Positions 52,691 through 62,362 are shown, counted from the first letter of the stretch. The stretch: 64,000 nt of DNA from an uncultured Dorea sp. (GCA_910579925.1 CAJTVY010000009.1:40501-104500), one strand, 5' to 3'. Numbers and translations are program-made. Notes: a model not told the origin generated them from the sequence alone.

Positions 52691-54013
52691 ATGAAATTAG
52701 AAGGAAAATCCTTAAAACACGATTTTTTCCGTTTTATTATCCCATCGCTGATTGCGCAATGGGTCTATGCGCTCTATACGATGATTGACGGCCTGTTTGT
52801 CGCAAGGGGCGTGTCAGAACTTGCACTGTCGGGAGTCAACATCGCAATGCCTTTTGTAACGCTCTTATTCTCTGTCGCCCTAATGTTTGCCGTGGGCTCT
52901 TCCACGGTGATCGCCATTCTGCTGGGTGAAAAGAAAGACCAGGAGGCAAAAGAAGTATTTACCCAGAATATTCTCACCATTATCCTTGTGTCGATACTGA
53001 TCACTGCCCTTGTTCTCTGGAAATCCGGGGAAATTGCCGCCTTTCTCGGCGCCACCAGACTGACCGCCGGGTATGTCAGAACCTATATTATTACCATCGC
53101 CTGTTTCAGTATCTTTTTTATCTGCTCCTACTCTCTGGAGGTGCTGATCAAGACAGATGGGTATCCTATGAAAGCGACCATTATCGTCACGGCAGGAGCC
53201 GTCTTAAACTGTATTCTGGACTATGTGTTCGTGATGCTGCTCCACAAAGGCGTCTGGGGCGCTGCATTTGCCACGGGAATCTCACAACTGATTGTGGTTC
53301 TTTTGTATCTGACCCATTTTTGCAGTAAAAAGACCCATATGAAGCTGGTACGGTTCACCCCGTCCCCATCCCTTGCATGGCGGACCATGAAGATCGGACT
53401 GTCCTCTGGAATCACAGAATTCTCTGCCGGGATCGTGATCTTTCTTTTCAACCATGCGATACTGACATACTTAAACGAAGAATTTATCGTCAGCTATACC
53501 ATCGTCACCTATGTAAGCACCATTATCGTCATGTCCATGGCTGGTATCGCCCAGGGCATACAGCCGTTAGTCAGCTACTATTACGGCAGGCGTCAGCCGG
53601 AGAAATATCACAGACTGCTGAAATATGCACTCTGTTTCGGCACAGTTTTCTCAATTGCAGCTTTTATTCTATCCAGGATCATTGCCGTTCCCCTGGTCAG
53701 CCTGTTCATCTCCCCTGGCCTTTCAGAACTGCGCAGTGCATCGATAGGAGTCTTTCACACCGTCTCTTACTCCTTCCTGCTGTGCGGTTTTAATATTATC
53801 ATCGGCGGTTTCTTTACGGCGATCGAATATCCCAGGTCCGCCATGGCTATTTCCCTTGGAAGAGGCTTTCTCTTCGTTGCCTTAAGCCTGAAGCTTCTGA
53901 CGGCGCTCTTTAACGGAAACGGAATCTGGTGGGCGGCTTTACTCTCAGAAGCATTGTGTCTGCTGCTTACGCTTTTACTATTTCTTTATTATAGGAAACA
54001 CTGCCGCCTGTAG
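52691..54013 (+). CDS. MATE-family multidrug efflux protein
   Basis: A 440-residue membrane protein with 12 helices in two MatE repeats (PSLIAQWVYALYTMIDGLFVARGV; IGLSSGITEFSAGIVIFLFNHAI). Exports cationic compounds using Na+ or H+. The ATG at 52691 has AGGAGG eight nt upstream and is preferred to an ATG 33 nt earlier. Controlled by the divergent MerR regulator. Confidence 0.9.
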   Translation: MKLEGKSLKHDFFRFIIPSLIAQWVYALYTMIDGLFVARGVSELALSGVNIAMPFVTLLFSVALMFAVGSSTVIAILLGEKKDQEAKEVFTQNILTIILVSILITALVLWKSGEIAAFLGATRLTAGYVRTYIITIACFSIFFICSYSLEVLIKTDGYPMKATIIVTAGAVLNCILDYVFVMLLHKGVWGAAFATGISQLIVVLLYLTHFCSKKTHMKLVRFTPSPSLAWRTMKIGLSSGITEFSAGIVIFLFNHAILTYLNEEFIVSYTIVTYVSTIIVMSMAGIAQGIQPLVSYYYGRRQPEKYHRLLKYALCFGTVFSIAAFILSRIIAVPLVSLFISPGLSELRSASIGVFHTVSYSFLLCGFNIIIGGFFTAIEYPRSAMAISLGRGFLFVALSLKLLTALFNGNGIWWAALLSEALCLLLTLLLFLYYRKHCRL

Positions 54014-54112
54014 GCCATTATTTCATTGCATCTGACTGAAACTGAGGATATAATAAAACTGTATACTGAATTACCCAGATGGGAAATTGGTTGCAAAAAG
54101 GAGGAAACAATC

Positions 54113-55483
54113 ATGAATTATGACGTCATTATCGTGGGCGCCGGGCCCGGCGGAATCTTCTCAGCATATGAACTTGTCCAGAAAAATCCACAGCTTAAAA
54201 TCGCCGTTTTCGAGACAGGAGTCCCGTTAAAGGACAGGCACTGCCCCATTGACGGCAGGAAAGTTACGTCCTGTATTAATTGTAAGACTTGTGCGATTAT
54301 GAATGGATTTGGCGGAGCCGGGGCATTTTCGGATGGAAAATACAATATCACCAATGATTTCGGCGGAACTCTCTATGAATATATCGGCAAGGAACAGGCC
54401 CTTGAACTGATGCGTTATGTGGATGACATCAATACCAGCCACGGCGGCGAAAAGACCCGGATGTATTCTACGGCAGGAACCCAGTTCAAAAAAGTCTGCC
54501 TCCAGAACAAATTAAAGCTTCTGGATGCTTCCGTCCGCCATCTTGGCACTGACATCAATTATATTGTTCTCGAGAAACTATACGATGAACTGAAAGATAA
54601 AGTAGATTTTCATTTCCGGACAGCCATCGACCGCATCGAATGTCTGGAAGAAGGCTACCGGATTCATTATGGGGAACAATTTTCTGACTGCCGGAAATGT
54701 ATCGTCTCGGTAGGACGAAGCGGCAGCAAATGGATGGAGCATATCTGTGAGGATCTAAAGATTCCCACCCGCTCCAACCGGGTAGACATCGGAGTCCGGG
54801 TAGAACTTCCGGCCGTGATCTTCTCCCATCTGACCGATGAACTGTATGAGAGCAAGATTGTCTACCGGACAGAGAAGTTCGAGGACAACGTGCGGACATT
54901 CTGCATGAATCCCTACGGCATTGTGGTAAATGAGAACACCAACGGTATTGTCACCGTAAACGGCCACAGTTATGAAGATAAAGAACATCAGACAGAGAAT
55001 ACGAACTTCGCGCTGCTGGTAGCCAAACATTTCTCAGAACCCTTCAAGGACAGCAACGGATACGGAGAAAGTATTGCCAGACTCTCTAATATGCTTGGGG
55101 GCGGCGTCATCGTACAGCGGTTCGGCGATCTGGTCCGGGGCCGCAGAAGCACCGCCGGAAGGATCCGCGAGGGATTAGTCGCCCCTACCCTGGCAGCCAC
55201 CCCCGGCGACTTAAGCCTGGTGCTTCCTAAGCGAATTCTCGACGGCATTATGGAAATGATCTATGCGCTGGATAAGATTGCCCCTGGAACCGCCAATGAC
55301 GATACCCTGCTCTATGGCGTGGAAGTGAAGTTCTATAACATGGAAGTGGAACTCGACCAGAATCTGGAAAGCAGGCATCAGGGGCTTTACATCATCGGAG
55401 ACGGAAGCGGCGTCACCCATTCCCTTTCCCATGCGTCTGCAAGCGGAGTGTATGTAGCGCGGCATATTGCCGACAATCTTTAG
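54113..55483 (+). CDS. FAD-dependent oxidoreductase (COG2509 type)
   Basis: A 456-residue flavoprotein: N-terminal dinucleotide motif YDVIIVGAGPGGIFSAYEL, then the CPIDGRKVTSCINCKTC cluster of four Cys, GFGGAGAFSDGKYNIT, and a C-terminal FAD part (GLYIIGDGSGVTHSLSHASASG). This uncharacterised dehydrogenase family is widespread in anaerobes; substrate unknown. The ATG at 54113 follows AAGGAGG; the longer frame is rejected because the glycine motif is then at the normal N-terminal distance. Confidence 0.88.
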   Translation: MNYDVIIVGAGPGGIFSAYELVQKNPQLKIAVFETGVPLKDRHCPIDGRKVTSCINCKTCAIMNGFGGAGAFSDGKYNITNDFGGTLYEYIGKEQALELMRYVDDINTSHGGEKTRMYSTAGTQFKKVCLQNKLKLLDASVRHLGTDINYIVLEKLYDELKDKVDFHFRTAIDRIECLEEGYRIHYGEQFSDCRKCIVSVGRSGSKWMEHICEDLKIPTRSNRVDIGVRVELPAVIFSHLTDELYESKIVYRTEKFEDNVRTFCMNPYGIVVNENTNGIVTVNGHSYEDKEHQTENTNFALLVAKHFSEPFKDSNGYGESIARLSNMLGGGVIVQRFGDLVRGRRSTAGRIREGLVAPTLAATPGDLSLVLPKRILDGIMEMIYALDKIAPGTANDDTLLYGVEVKFYNMEVELDQNLESRHQGLYIIGDGSGVTHSLSHASASGVYVARHIADNL

Positions 55484-55506
55484 ACGGCCCTGTATCGGAA
55501 ATCCGT

Positions 55507-55559
55507 AAGGGGATGCTGCAAAATGACCGATTCTGGTGATCATTTTGCAGCATCCCCTT
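55507..55559. terminator. 20-bp hairpin between convergent genes
   Basis: Arms 55507-55526 and 55540-55559 are perfect reverse complements with a 13-nt loop. It lies 24 nt after the FAD gene and 24 nt before the end of the convergent gene and would end both transcripts, though neither side has a long T tract. Confidence 0.85.
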
Positions 55560-55582
55560 CCTTCCCCTTACAGGACTCATCC

Positions 55583-56458
55583 TTATCTTACTTTCACATC
55601 CACCATCTGTTGCCGAACCTCTGTACTGCTCGTCTGATATGCAGCCCTGGCCCTGGCACGCTTCACTTTCAGCGCCTCCGGGGTTGTCTCGGCTTCCATG
55701 CGGCTCATCTCCCGCTCTCTGGTAAGCGTCTTTACTTCCTTCTCCATCTGTGCGGCCCTCACTGCCTCTTCTGCCGCCGCAGCTTCATCCTTAACGTTTT
55801 CTTCTGCCGCCGGATCTTCTTTCTGATCCTTCTCTTCGGTCTTCTCTGCCGGATTCTCGATGCCAAGCTCTTTCTCTTTCGCTTCCTTAAGATCCTTCTC
55901 TGCTTTCTGGCGTTCCGCCTCTGTGGGAAGCTTCGCATACTGGCCGCTCTCTACGAATTCCTGTGTAGTTGTCTGCATAGCCTGGTTCTTACGGTGCTCC
56001 TGCATGACCAGCTCGAACTTCTTCTCCTCCGGGATAACCGGATTATTCATGATACTGTTCACTGCGCTTAAAGATGTTGCCGTATGCGCCATCTTCACAC
56101 GCTCGACTTCTTCCTTTGTCTTGCATTTCTTCAGTTCTTTCTCATAATTCTTCTGCTCTGTCTCAATGGATTTCACCTTCTGATAAGCCTGAGGATCATT
56201 CTTTCTCAGATATTCCATCTCTTCCGCAGTCAGTTTCTGTCCGCTGTTCAGCTTCAGATCAATCTGTCTGGCCAGACTGTCAGATCCGTCCGCCCTGGAC
56301 TGTCTGATCTGCTCCGCCTGCCGCCTGGTTGGATCAAGATCCAACTTCATGCTTCCGTCCGCAGTAAAATCACTGGTGTCCTGCTTCTTCTGCCACTTCA
56401 TCTGCATCTCCATGTTTCGCGTATATGCGTTTAATGACTGGGTCATTAAAAAATTCAT
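55583..56458 (-). CDS. Helical, highly charged protein of unknown function
   Basis: A 291-residue soluble protein, no signal peptide or membrane helix. Lys/Glu/Gln/Ala-rich, predicted mostly helical with coiled-coil stretches (LKKCKTKEEVERVKMAHTAT, then EKDLKEAKEKELG) and a low-complexity acidic part about 205-240. No family recognised; proteins of this kind are found in Lachnospiraceae near their own terminator. AAGGGGTG precedes the ATG. Confidence 0.75.
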   Translation of the reverse strand: MNFLMTQSLNAYTRNMEMQMKWQKKQDTSDFTADGSMKLDLDPTRRQAEQIRQSRADGSDSLARQIDLKLNSGQKLTAEEMEYLRKNDPQAYQKVKSIETEQKNYEKELKKCKTKEEVERVKMAHTATSLSAVNSIMNNPVIPEEKKFELVMQEHRKNQAMQTTTQEFVESGQYAKLPTEAERQKAEKDLKEAKEKELGIENPAEKTEEKDQKEDPAAEENVKDEAAAAEEAVRAAQMEKEVKTLTREREMSRMEAETTPEALKVKRARARAAYQTSSTEVRQQMVDVKVR

Positions 56459-56632
56459 ACAGACACCCCTTTCTTTCTAATCATATAATAAACTTCTCCT
56501 ATCTTCCCATATCCATGGAAATCCTGGAGAGCGTATTGCCGGTCTTCTTTAAAGCCCCTTCCAAGGATTCCCCCATAATCCCGTCCAGAGCGCCTATATT
56601 TATATCGGCAGAAATGCAGGAAAACTTAACCA

Positions 56633-56673
56633 ATACGGCGCAATGTAAGGAACCTCCCTGCATTGCGCCGTAT
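56633..56673 (-). terminator. Hairpin after the ZIP transporter
   Basis: Perfect 13-bp stem (56633-56645 with 56661-56673), 15-nt loop, 9 nt after the ZIP stop. The following T content on the minus strand is moderate (TTGGTTAAGTTTT). Confidence 0.75.
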
Positions 56674-56681
56674 AAAAACAA

Positions 56682-57449
56682 TCATCCCAGTGCCACATCC
56701 AGTATCATCATCACCAGAAACCCGACGATAAACCCAAGAGTTCCCGACTTTTCATCCTCTCCGGCATATGCCTCCGGAATCAGCTCCTGAACCACCACAT
56801 AGATCATCGCCCCTGCTGCCAGTGACAGAAACCAGGGCATTTTCGACTGCACTGCCCCGGCAAGAGCCGCTGCCGCCACGCCAAAGACCGGCTCCACCAC
56901 AGCCGACATGCTTCCGATCAGAAACGCCTTCTTCTTACTGAGTCCGTTCTGAATCAGAGGAAGCGCAACCGCTGTCCCTTCCGGGAAATTCTGAATCGCA
57001 ATTCCCACCGCCAGTGCAATGGCCCCGGACAGAAGCGCCGGTTCTCCTGGATTCTGCGCAGCCAGTGCAAAAGCAAGACCGATTGCCATCCCTTCAGGAA
57101 TGTTATGTGCAGTAATCGCCATGACCAGCATGGCAGTATTCTTCTGCACCCGCAGATTCTCCCATCTTCCGATCAGATAATCTGCCAGCAGAAGCAGTAT
57201 CACACCCAGCAGAAAACCGCCTGTCATCACCAGCCAGCTGATCTGCCCGTTTTCTTCAGCAAACTCAATCCCCGGCAGCAACAAAGACCACACGGAAGCG
57301 GCTACCATCACGCCTCCTGCGAATCCCAGGAAACCTCTCTGAAGCCTGCCTCCCATGTCTTTCTTCACGAAGAATACGCCTGCCGCGCCAAGGGTCGTCA
57401 CTGAAAATGTAAGTAAAGTTCCCAGAAGCGTCCATAAAATTCCATTCAT
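56682..57449 (-). CDS. ZIP-family metal transporter
   Basis: A 255-residue ZupT/ZIP protein with eight helices. Helix IV has HNIPEGMAIGLAFALA and helix V has NFPEGTAVALPL (metal-site His, Asn, Glu, Pro; the second His is Asn here), the divalent-metal pathway that imports Zn or Fe. The ATG at 57449 has GAGGTG seven nt upstream; a GTG three codons earlier has none. Confidence 0.88.
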   Translation of the reverse strand: MNGILWTLLGTLLTFSVTTLGAAGVFFVKKDMGGRLQRGFLGFAGGVMVAASVWSLLLPGIEFAEENGQISWLVMTGGFLLGVILLLLADYLIGRWENLRVQKNTAMLVMAITAHNIPEGMAIGLAFALAAQNPGEPALLSGAIALAVGIAIQNFPEGTAVALPLIQNGLSKKKAFLIGSMSAVVEPVFGVAAAALAGAVQSKMPWFLSLAAGAMIYVVVQELIPEAYAGEDEKSGTLGFIVGFLVMMILDVALG

Positions 57450-57481
57450 ATCTTTCACCTCATCTTCAATATACGGTGAAA

Positions 57482-59323
57482 CTATGAAATGGTTCCTCCC
57501 GAAAACACCTTCATAGAAGCCTCTTCTTCAAACTGTTTGGAATATAGTTCATAATAATATCCCTTTTCTCCCAGCAGTTCCCTGTGCGTACCCCGCTCAA
57601 TAATCTTTCCTTCCTTTACCACAAGAATCAGATCCGCCTGGCGGATGGTTGACAGCCTGTGCGCGATGATAAAAGAAGTATGCCCCTTAAGAAGCCTGCC
57701 TGTCGCCTGCTGGATCAGCTGCTCTGTATGGGTGTCAATGGAAGAAGTCGCCTCATCCAGTACAAAAATTGCCGGATCTGCCAGGATCGCCCTGGCAAAT
57801 GAAATCAGCTGCTTCTCCCCGGTAGATAGCCGGCCGCCGCTTTCGCCCACGTCACTGTCATACCCCTTCTCAAGCTTCTTCACTACCTCGTCCGCTGACA
57901 CGCTGCACGCCGCTGCTTCAACCTCCTCATCCGTGGCGTCAAGGCGGCCATACCGTATATTCTCCCGCACCGTCCCGGAAAACAGATGCGGATTCTGCAG
58001 TACATACCCGATCTGGCTGTGAAGCCATAACTGAGAACGCTCTCGATAATCCACGCCGTCGATCAGAATACGTCCGCTGGTCGGCTCAAAAAATCGCCCT
58101 GCCAGATTTACCAGGGTCGATTTCCCGGCTCCTGTCTCCCCTACGATTGCCACATTCATGCCTGCCGGCACATGTAGGTTAAAATGCTCCAATACATATT
58201 CTTTCCCGTCAGGATACCGGAAAGAAACATCCTCAAACAGAATATCCCCTTTGATCTTCTCCCAGTTCTCCTTCCTTGGATGGAATGCATCCCCGTATTT
58301 CTTAAGAACCTCATCCTTATCCACCACATCCGGCTTCTGTTCCAGCAGATCCATCACCCGCTCAATATTGGCCTGGCATGAAATCAGTTCTGCCAGAAGC
58401 CTTGCAAGCTGCTGGATCGGTTCAAAGATAATGACCGCATAAGAGATAAATACAGACAGAGTCCCAAGCTTCATGATATCCGCCTTTACCATGTATCCGC
58501 CCCGGGCCAGTACCACTGCGGCAGCCACCGAACTGAAAAGCAGGATCATAGGTATATAGACAGCATTTAACTTAGCGGAATGGCCTGCCGCCCGATACAT
58601 ATCCGACGTCCTCTCAAAAAATGCTTTCTCATTGTTCTCTTCAATAACCATACTCTTTGAAGTCTTAACTCCCGTAATCCCTTCGTTGTATCCACTGGTA
58701 ATCTGGGAATTGATTTTTCTGACCTTACGATTCCAGTGAAGAATCTTATTCTGGAAATAGACTGTCAGCACGGCAATACAAGGCACGATCAGAAGAATGA
58801 TCAAAGCCAGTCTTACATTCAGCACGAACATGATACCAAAGACGCTGACCACATAGATCAACGCCCAGAACATATCCACCAGCCCCCAGGCAACCATAGT
58901 GGCAATACGCAGCGTATCACTCATGACTCTTGCATGGATGTAACCTACCGGAGTCGTATTATAATAGGAAAAGGATAAGGTCTGCAGATGTTCAAACTGA
59001 GCCCATTTCAAGTCTTTTCCTATATTCATCTCAATCGTCGTAGCCGCCCGCACCGATAGGAACACACACAGTGTCTGGAAGGCAATCACAGCCGCGTAGG
59101 CCGCGGCAAACCGGCCGATTCCCGCAAGGCTTTCCACCGTGATAAAATGATCAATAGCATAACTCTGGAAAAGAGGAACCACTACGTCAATCCCGGCAAG
59201 AAAAATGTTCATTCCCAGGGTAATCGCAAAATACTTCCGGTAGGGTTTAAAAAACGGCAGCATCTTCCCCCATACCCTGAAGCTGAACGGTTTATTGTAT
59301 TCTTGTTCTTCATATGCCGCCAT
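57482..59323 (-). CDS. Heterodimeric ABC exporter, consensus-Walker-B subunit
   Basis: A 613-residue half-transporter: six-helix membrane domain (about 20-320) and ATPase with Walker A GETGAGKST, signature LSTGEKQLISFARAIL (degenerate, LSTGE for LSGGQ), Walker B IFVLDEATSSID with the catalytic Glu, and switch His in IAHRLSTIRQAD. It pairs with the next gene upstream, whose Walker B lacks the Glu; the two share the BmrCD/LmrCD-type asymmetry. Gap to that gene is 3 nt. Probably exports drugs, lipids or peptides. Confidence 0.93.
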   Translation of the reverse strand: MAAYEEQEYNKPFSFRVWGKMLPFFKPYRKYFAITLGMNIFLAGIDVVVPLFQSYAIDHFITVESLAGIGRFAAAYAAVIAFQTLCVFLSVRAATTIEMNIGKDLKWAQFEHLQTLSFSYYNTTPVGYIHARVMSDTLRIATMVAWGLVDMFWALIYVVSVFGIMFVLNVRLALIILLIVPCIAVLTVYFQNKILHWNRKVRKINSQITSGYNEGITGVKTSKSMVIEENNEKAFFERTSDMYRAAGHSAKLNAVYIPMILLFSSVAAAVVLARGGYMVKADIMKLGTLSVFISYAVIIFEPIQQLARLLAELISCQANIERVMDLLEQKPDVVDKDEVLKKYGDAFHPRKENWEKIKGDILFEDVSFRYPDGKEYVLEHFNLHVPAGMNVAIVGETGAGKSTLVNLAGRFFEPTSGRILIDGVDYRERSQLWLHSQIGYVLQNPHLFSGTVRENIRYGRLDATDEEVEAAACSVSADEVVKKLEKGYDSDVGESGGRLSTGEKQLISFARAILADPAIFVLDEATSSIDTHTEQLIQQATGRLLKGHTSFIIAHRLSTIRQADLILVVKEGKIIERGTHRELLGEKGYYYELYSKQFEEEASMKVFSGGTIS

Positions 59324-59326
59324 CTC

Positions 59327-61123
59327 TTACACCTCAACCTTCTCTCTGTCATCCTGGCTCATCTGAATCTCATAAATCTGCTGGTACAGGCCGCCGCTTG
59401 TGATCAGTTCATGATGGGTCCCGATCTCTTCGATACAGCCATGATTAAGCACCAGGATCTGATCTGCACCCATGAGGGTCGTTATCCGATGGGAAATTAA
59501 GATCACCGTAGACTCCTTCATGTGTTCGCTCAACGCCTTGCGGATCTTAATGTCTGTCTGGGAATCCACCGCAGAAAGTGAATCGTCAAATACCATAATG
59601 GGGGCTTTCTGGAGCAGCATTCTTGCGATCGCCACCCGCTGACGCTGTCCCCCGGAAAGTGTAACTCCCCGTTCTCCTACCAGAGTCTCATAACCGTCTC
59701 CAAAGCCCATAATTGCCTCATCAATACAGGCTACCTTTGCCGCATGACGGATCTCTTCGAACGTAACCTGAGGCGCGGCCGCCCCGATATTCTCCCTGAT
59801 GGTTCGTGAATACAGAAACGGCTCCTGTAATACCATGCCCACCTGTCTGCGCAGTTCCTGCATAGGAATCTCGCGGATGTCTCTTTTGCCAATCCGGATA
59901 CTTCCTTTACCGTCTTCCAGTTCATAGAGACGAGTCAGTAACTGTACAATCGTAGACTTACCGCTTCCTGTTCCTCCAAGAATCCCGAAGGTACATCCCT
60001 GGGGAATCTGGAAATTCATGTCAGTCAATACTTCATTTCCTTCCTCATATCCGAAACTGACATGATCAAATACAATATCGTATTCCTCTTTCCCGTTCGT
60101 TTCTCTGGTCTGCCGCTTGAGATCTTCCTCATCTCCATGCACTTCCTCCTTAGCACGGATAATATAATCCACACGCTCAAAAGAGACTCCCGCCTTGCTC
60201 ATATCCGACAGAATTCTTCCAAGCCCCCTGATGGGCCATACCAGGGTTGTATTATAAGAGGCAAAAGCAACAAACTCACCGACGGAAATACTTCCATGCA
60301 CCGCTTCCACCGCTCCCAGGACGATCACCGTCACTACCTGAAGTCCTGTTATCAGATCTCCCACTCCCCAGTACAGGCCGGACAACGTGCCTAGCCGGAT
60401 CCACAGCTTTGCAAAAATATCATTCTTCTCTCGAAAACGGTCCATCTCGAACTTCTCCCGCCCGAACGCCCGTACCACCCGTACTCCGGTCGCATTCTCC
60501 TGTACCACCGTAGACAGTTCTCCTTCCGCTTCGTCTGCGACAATAAAACGTCTTGCAATCAACCGGTAAAATACCGCCGAATACAGAATCACAACCGGCA
60601 CAAACGGCAGCACCGCCATCGAAAGCCGCACATTCATTGACACCATCATGGAGAAGTAGATCACAATCAGAAAGACCGTACGAAATACTTCCAGTAATTG
60701 TGTCACGACGAAATTACGGATCACCTCTACGTCCGAGGTACAGCGTTGTATAATATCCCCGGTCTGGTTCTGGTCATGCCAGCTCATAGGAAGCCTCTGA
60801 ACATGGCAGAACAACATATCCCGCATATTCCTTGCAAACGTCTCTCCTGCCAGCGCCGTATGCAGCCGGCACACATACTGTGAAAATCCTGAAAGTGCCG
60901 CCACTGCCACCAGCAAAACCGCAAGTATCCAGAGACGACCGGACAGATAACCATACTGTGTACCGTCAAGCACCGAATCTATACTGAAACGAAAAATCTG
61001 GGGGGTTAATGCATTTAAGGCGGTCGTCACCAGGGACGCCGCCACTGCAATCGCAAAATATTTTTTTGATCCGACAAAAAACTGACGGATCAGGTTCCAT
61101 TTTCTATATTTAATATCAATCAC
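59327..61123 (-). CDS. Heterodimeric ABC exporter, degenerate-Walker-B subunit
   Basis: A 598-residue half-transporter: six-helix domain and ATPase with Walker A GGTGSGKST, normal signature LSGGQRQRVAIARMLL, but Walker B IMVFDDSLSAVD with Asp in place of the catalytic Glu, switch His in ISHRITTLMGAD. Its Walker B and the LSTGE signature of the partner fall in the same composite site, so one of the two sites is inactive for hydrolysis. It starts with GTG after GGAAGTGAA and lies first in the pair. Confidence 0.93.
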   Translation of the reverse strand: MIDIKYRKWNLIRQFFVGSKKYFAIAVAASLVTTALNALTPQIFRFSIDSVLDGTQYGYLSGRLWILAVLLVAVAALSGFSQYVCRLHTALAGETFARNMRDMLFCHVQRLPMSWHDQNQTGDIIQRCTSDVEVIRNFVVTQLLEVFRTVFLIVIYFSMMVSMNVRLSMAVLPFVPVVILYSAVFYRLIARRFIVADEAEGELSTVVQENATGVRVVRAFGREKFEMDRFREKNDIFAKLWIRLGTLSGLYWGVGDLITGLQVVTVIVLGAVEAVHGSISVGEFVAFASYNTTLVWPIRGLGRILSDMSKAGVSFERVDYIIRAKEEVHGDEEDLKRQTRETNGKEEYDIVFDHVSFGYEEGNEVLTDMNFQIPQGCTFGILGGTGSGKSTIVQLLTRLYELEDGKGSIRIGKRDIREIPMQELRRQVGMVLQEPFLYSRTIRENIGAAAPQVTFEEIRHAAKVACIDEAIMGFGDGYETLVGERGVTLSGGQRQRVAIARMLLQKAPIMVFDDSLSAVDSQTDIKIRKALSEHMKESTVILISHRITTLMGADQILVLNHGCIEEIGTHHELITSGGLYQQIYEIQMSQDDREKVEV

Positions 61124-61139
61124 TTCACTTCCGTTTATC

Positions 61140-61490
61140 TTATTTTTCTGAACGCATAATCTTCAGCAGGAGTTCAAGATTCTCAGCAATCTTCTCATCT
61201 TCCAGATTGTCGACATTGTCTCTTGCCTGCTCAAGCCTCGCTTCTTTTTCAATCGCCATCAGCTTGTTAAGAATCTGATCGCTTTTATCCTGGGTCTTCT
61301 CACTCTTTGCTTTCGCGCTGCAGGCCTGGGGTTTTACCGTCTTTGTAGTCTTTGTAGTTTTTGTAGTTTTTGCAGTTTTTACCGTCTTTGCAGCTGGCTT
61401 TTTTGTACTTTTCACTGCTGTTTTACCTGGTTGTGCCTTTGTACTCTTATTCTCAGTCTTTTCTTTTGTATTTTTTTTCTTAAATAACAT
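61140..61490 (-). CDS. Small Lys/Thr/Ala-rich repeat protein
   Basis: A 116-residue basic protein. Residues about 8-60 are a low-complexity Lys-Thr-Ala stretch (KTVKTAKTTKTTKTTKTVK) encoded by 9-bp tandem repeats (about 61331-61383), followed by a charged helical C-terminus (SDQILNKLMAIEKEARLEQARDNVDNLEDEKIAENLELLLKIM). It looks like a nucleic-acid-binding histone-like tail, but no family is recognised. The ATG at 61490 has CAGGGAACAGG upstream and removes a hydrophobic 23-residue lead of the longer frame. Confidence 0.6.
   Translation of the reverse strand: MLFKKKNTKEKTENKSTKAQPGKTAVKSTKKPAAKTVKTAKTTKTTKTTKTVKPQACSAKAKSEKTQDKSDQILNKLMAIEKEARLEQARDNVDNLEDEKIAENLELLLKIMRSEK
61331..61383. repeat. 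9-bp tandem repeat in the Lys-rich gene
   Basis: Units like TTTGTAGTC/TTTGTAGTT repeated about six times on the plus strand, which give Lys-Thr-Thr/Ala triplets on the minus-strand protein. Copy number may vary between strains. Confidence 0.75.
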
Positions 61491-61598
61491 ACCTGTTCCC
61501 TGCTTTCCTACATCAATTAAGATACTTCTTAAACTATAGCAAAAATTCCAATGCCACACAATGGGATTCGTACATTTATTTCGCTAAAAAATAAACTC

Positions 61599-61627
61599 TT
61601 GTCCTAAAGCATAACAGATGCTATAAT
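61599..61627 (+). promoter_or_regulatory. Promoter of the ECF S-component gene
   Basis: TTGTCC (61599-61604), 17-bp spacer, TATAAT (61622-61627), 59 bp before the start codon. Confidence 0.78.
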
Positions 61628-61686
61628 ATTTTCGTAATTGTATTGTATCTCATTTTATGAGAATGATAACAAGGAGGAATTGAATA

Positions 61687-62343
61687 ATGAAAGAACAAAG
61701 ACATGACACTCGTTGGATGGTCAGTGTTGCACTTATGGCCGCAATCGTCATCGTGCTGGCGAATACGCCGCTTGGGATGATTCAGCTTCCAATTATCAAG
61801 GCGACAACTGTCCATATACCTGTCATCATCGGAGCCGTCCTGTTAGGACCGTCGGCCGGGGCTATTCTGGGGGCAGTGTTTGGTATCTGCTCACTAATCA
61901 GCAATACGATGGCGCCTACTCTTCTGTCCTTTGCCTTTTCCCCGTTCATGAGTACATCGGGGATACCGGGGGCGTTAAAGGCTCTGTGGATTTCCGTTGG
62001 CTGCAGGATTCTGATCGGAGTCGCCGCCGGATGGTTGTGGATTCTCTTTACAAAGTTAAAAGTGAATCAGTTTATCGCACTTCCCATTGTCGGCTTTATC
62101 GGATCTATGGTGAATACCGTCACAGTTATGGGCAGCATCTATCTGCTTTTTGCACAACAGTACGCCGCTGCAAAAGAAGTAGCCGTTTCTGCCGTATGGG
62201 GCCTGATTATGGGGACAGTAACAGCCTCCGGGATTCCGGAAGCAATTGCTGCGGCTATTCTGGTTCTGGCGCTTGGCAAGGCGCTGATTCAGGTATTTCG
62301 GAAGACAGGAATGAACGCAATCGGTGTTCAGACGGTTAAATAA
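61687..62343 (+). CDS. ECF transporter S component (vitamin binding)
   Basis: A 218-residue membrane protein of six helices with the S-component pattern: TPLGMIQLPIIKATTVHIPVIIGAVLLGPSAGAILGAVFGI near the N-terminus, with the Ala-x3-Ala helix faces that dock on EcfT. The sequence is closest, by memory, to the pantothenate-type (PanT) group, but the vitamin cannot be set with certainty. AAGGAGG precedes the ATG. No EcfAT genes are adjacent, so it uses a shared energising module (group II). Confidence 0.78.
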   Translation: MKEQRHDTRWMVSVALMAAIVIVLANTPLGMIQLPIIKATTVHIPVIIGAVLLGPSAGAILGAVFGICSLISNTMAPTLLSFAFSPFMSTSGIPGALKALWISVGCRILIGVAAGWLWILFTKLKVNQFIALPIVGFIGSMVNTVTVMGSIYLLFAQQYAAAKEVAVSAVWGLIMGTVTASGIPEAIAAAILVLALGKALIQVFRKTGMNAIGVQTVK

Positions 62344-62362
62344 TAAAAATTAATTTTATCAC

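Noticed and set aside
56499..56681. 60-codon frame below the ZIP gene
   Set aside because: Begins in the ZIP terminator stem and has no ribosome site; the last 35 codons look somewhat protein-like but nothing supports expression.
61331..61383. Short tandem repeats as a CRISPR array
   Set aside because: The 9-bp units are in-frame codon repeats without spacers.
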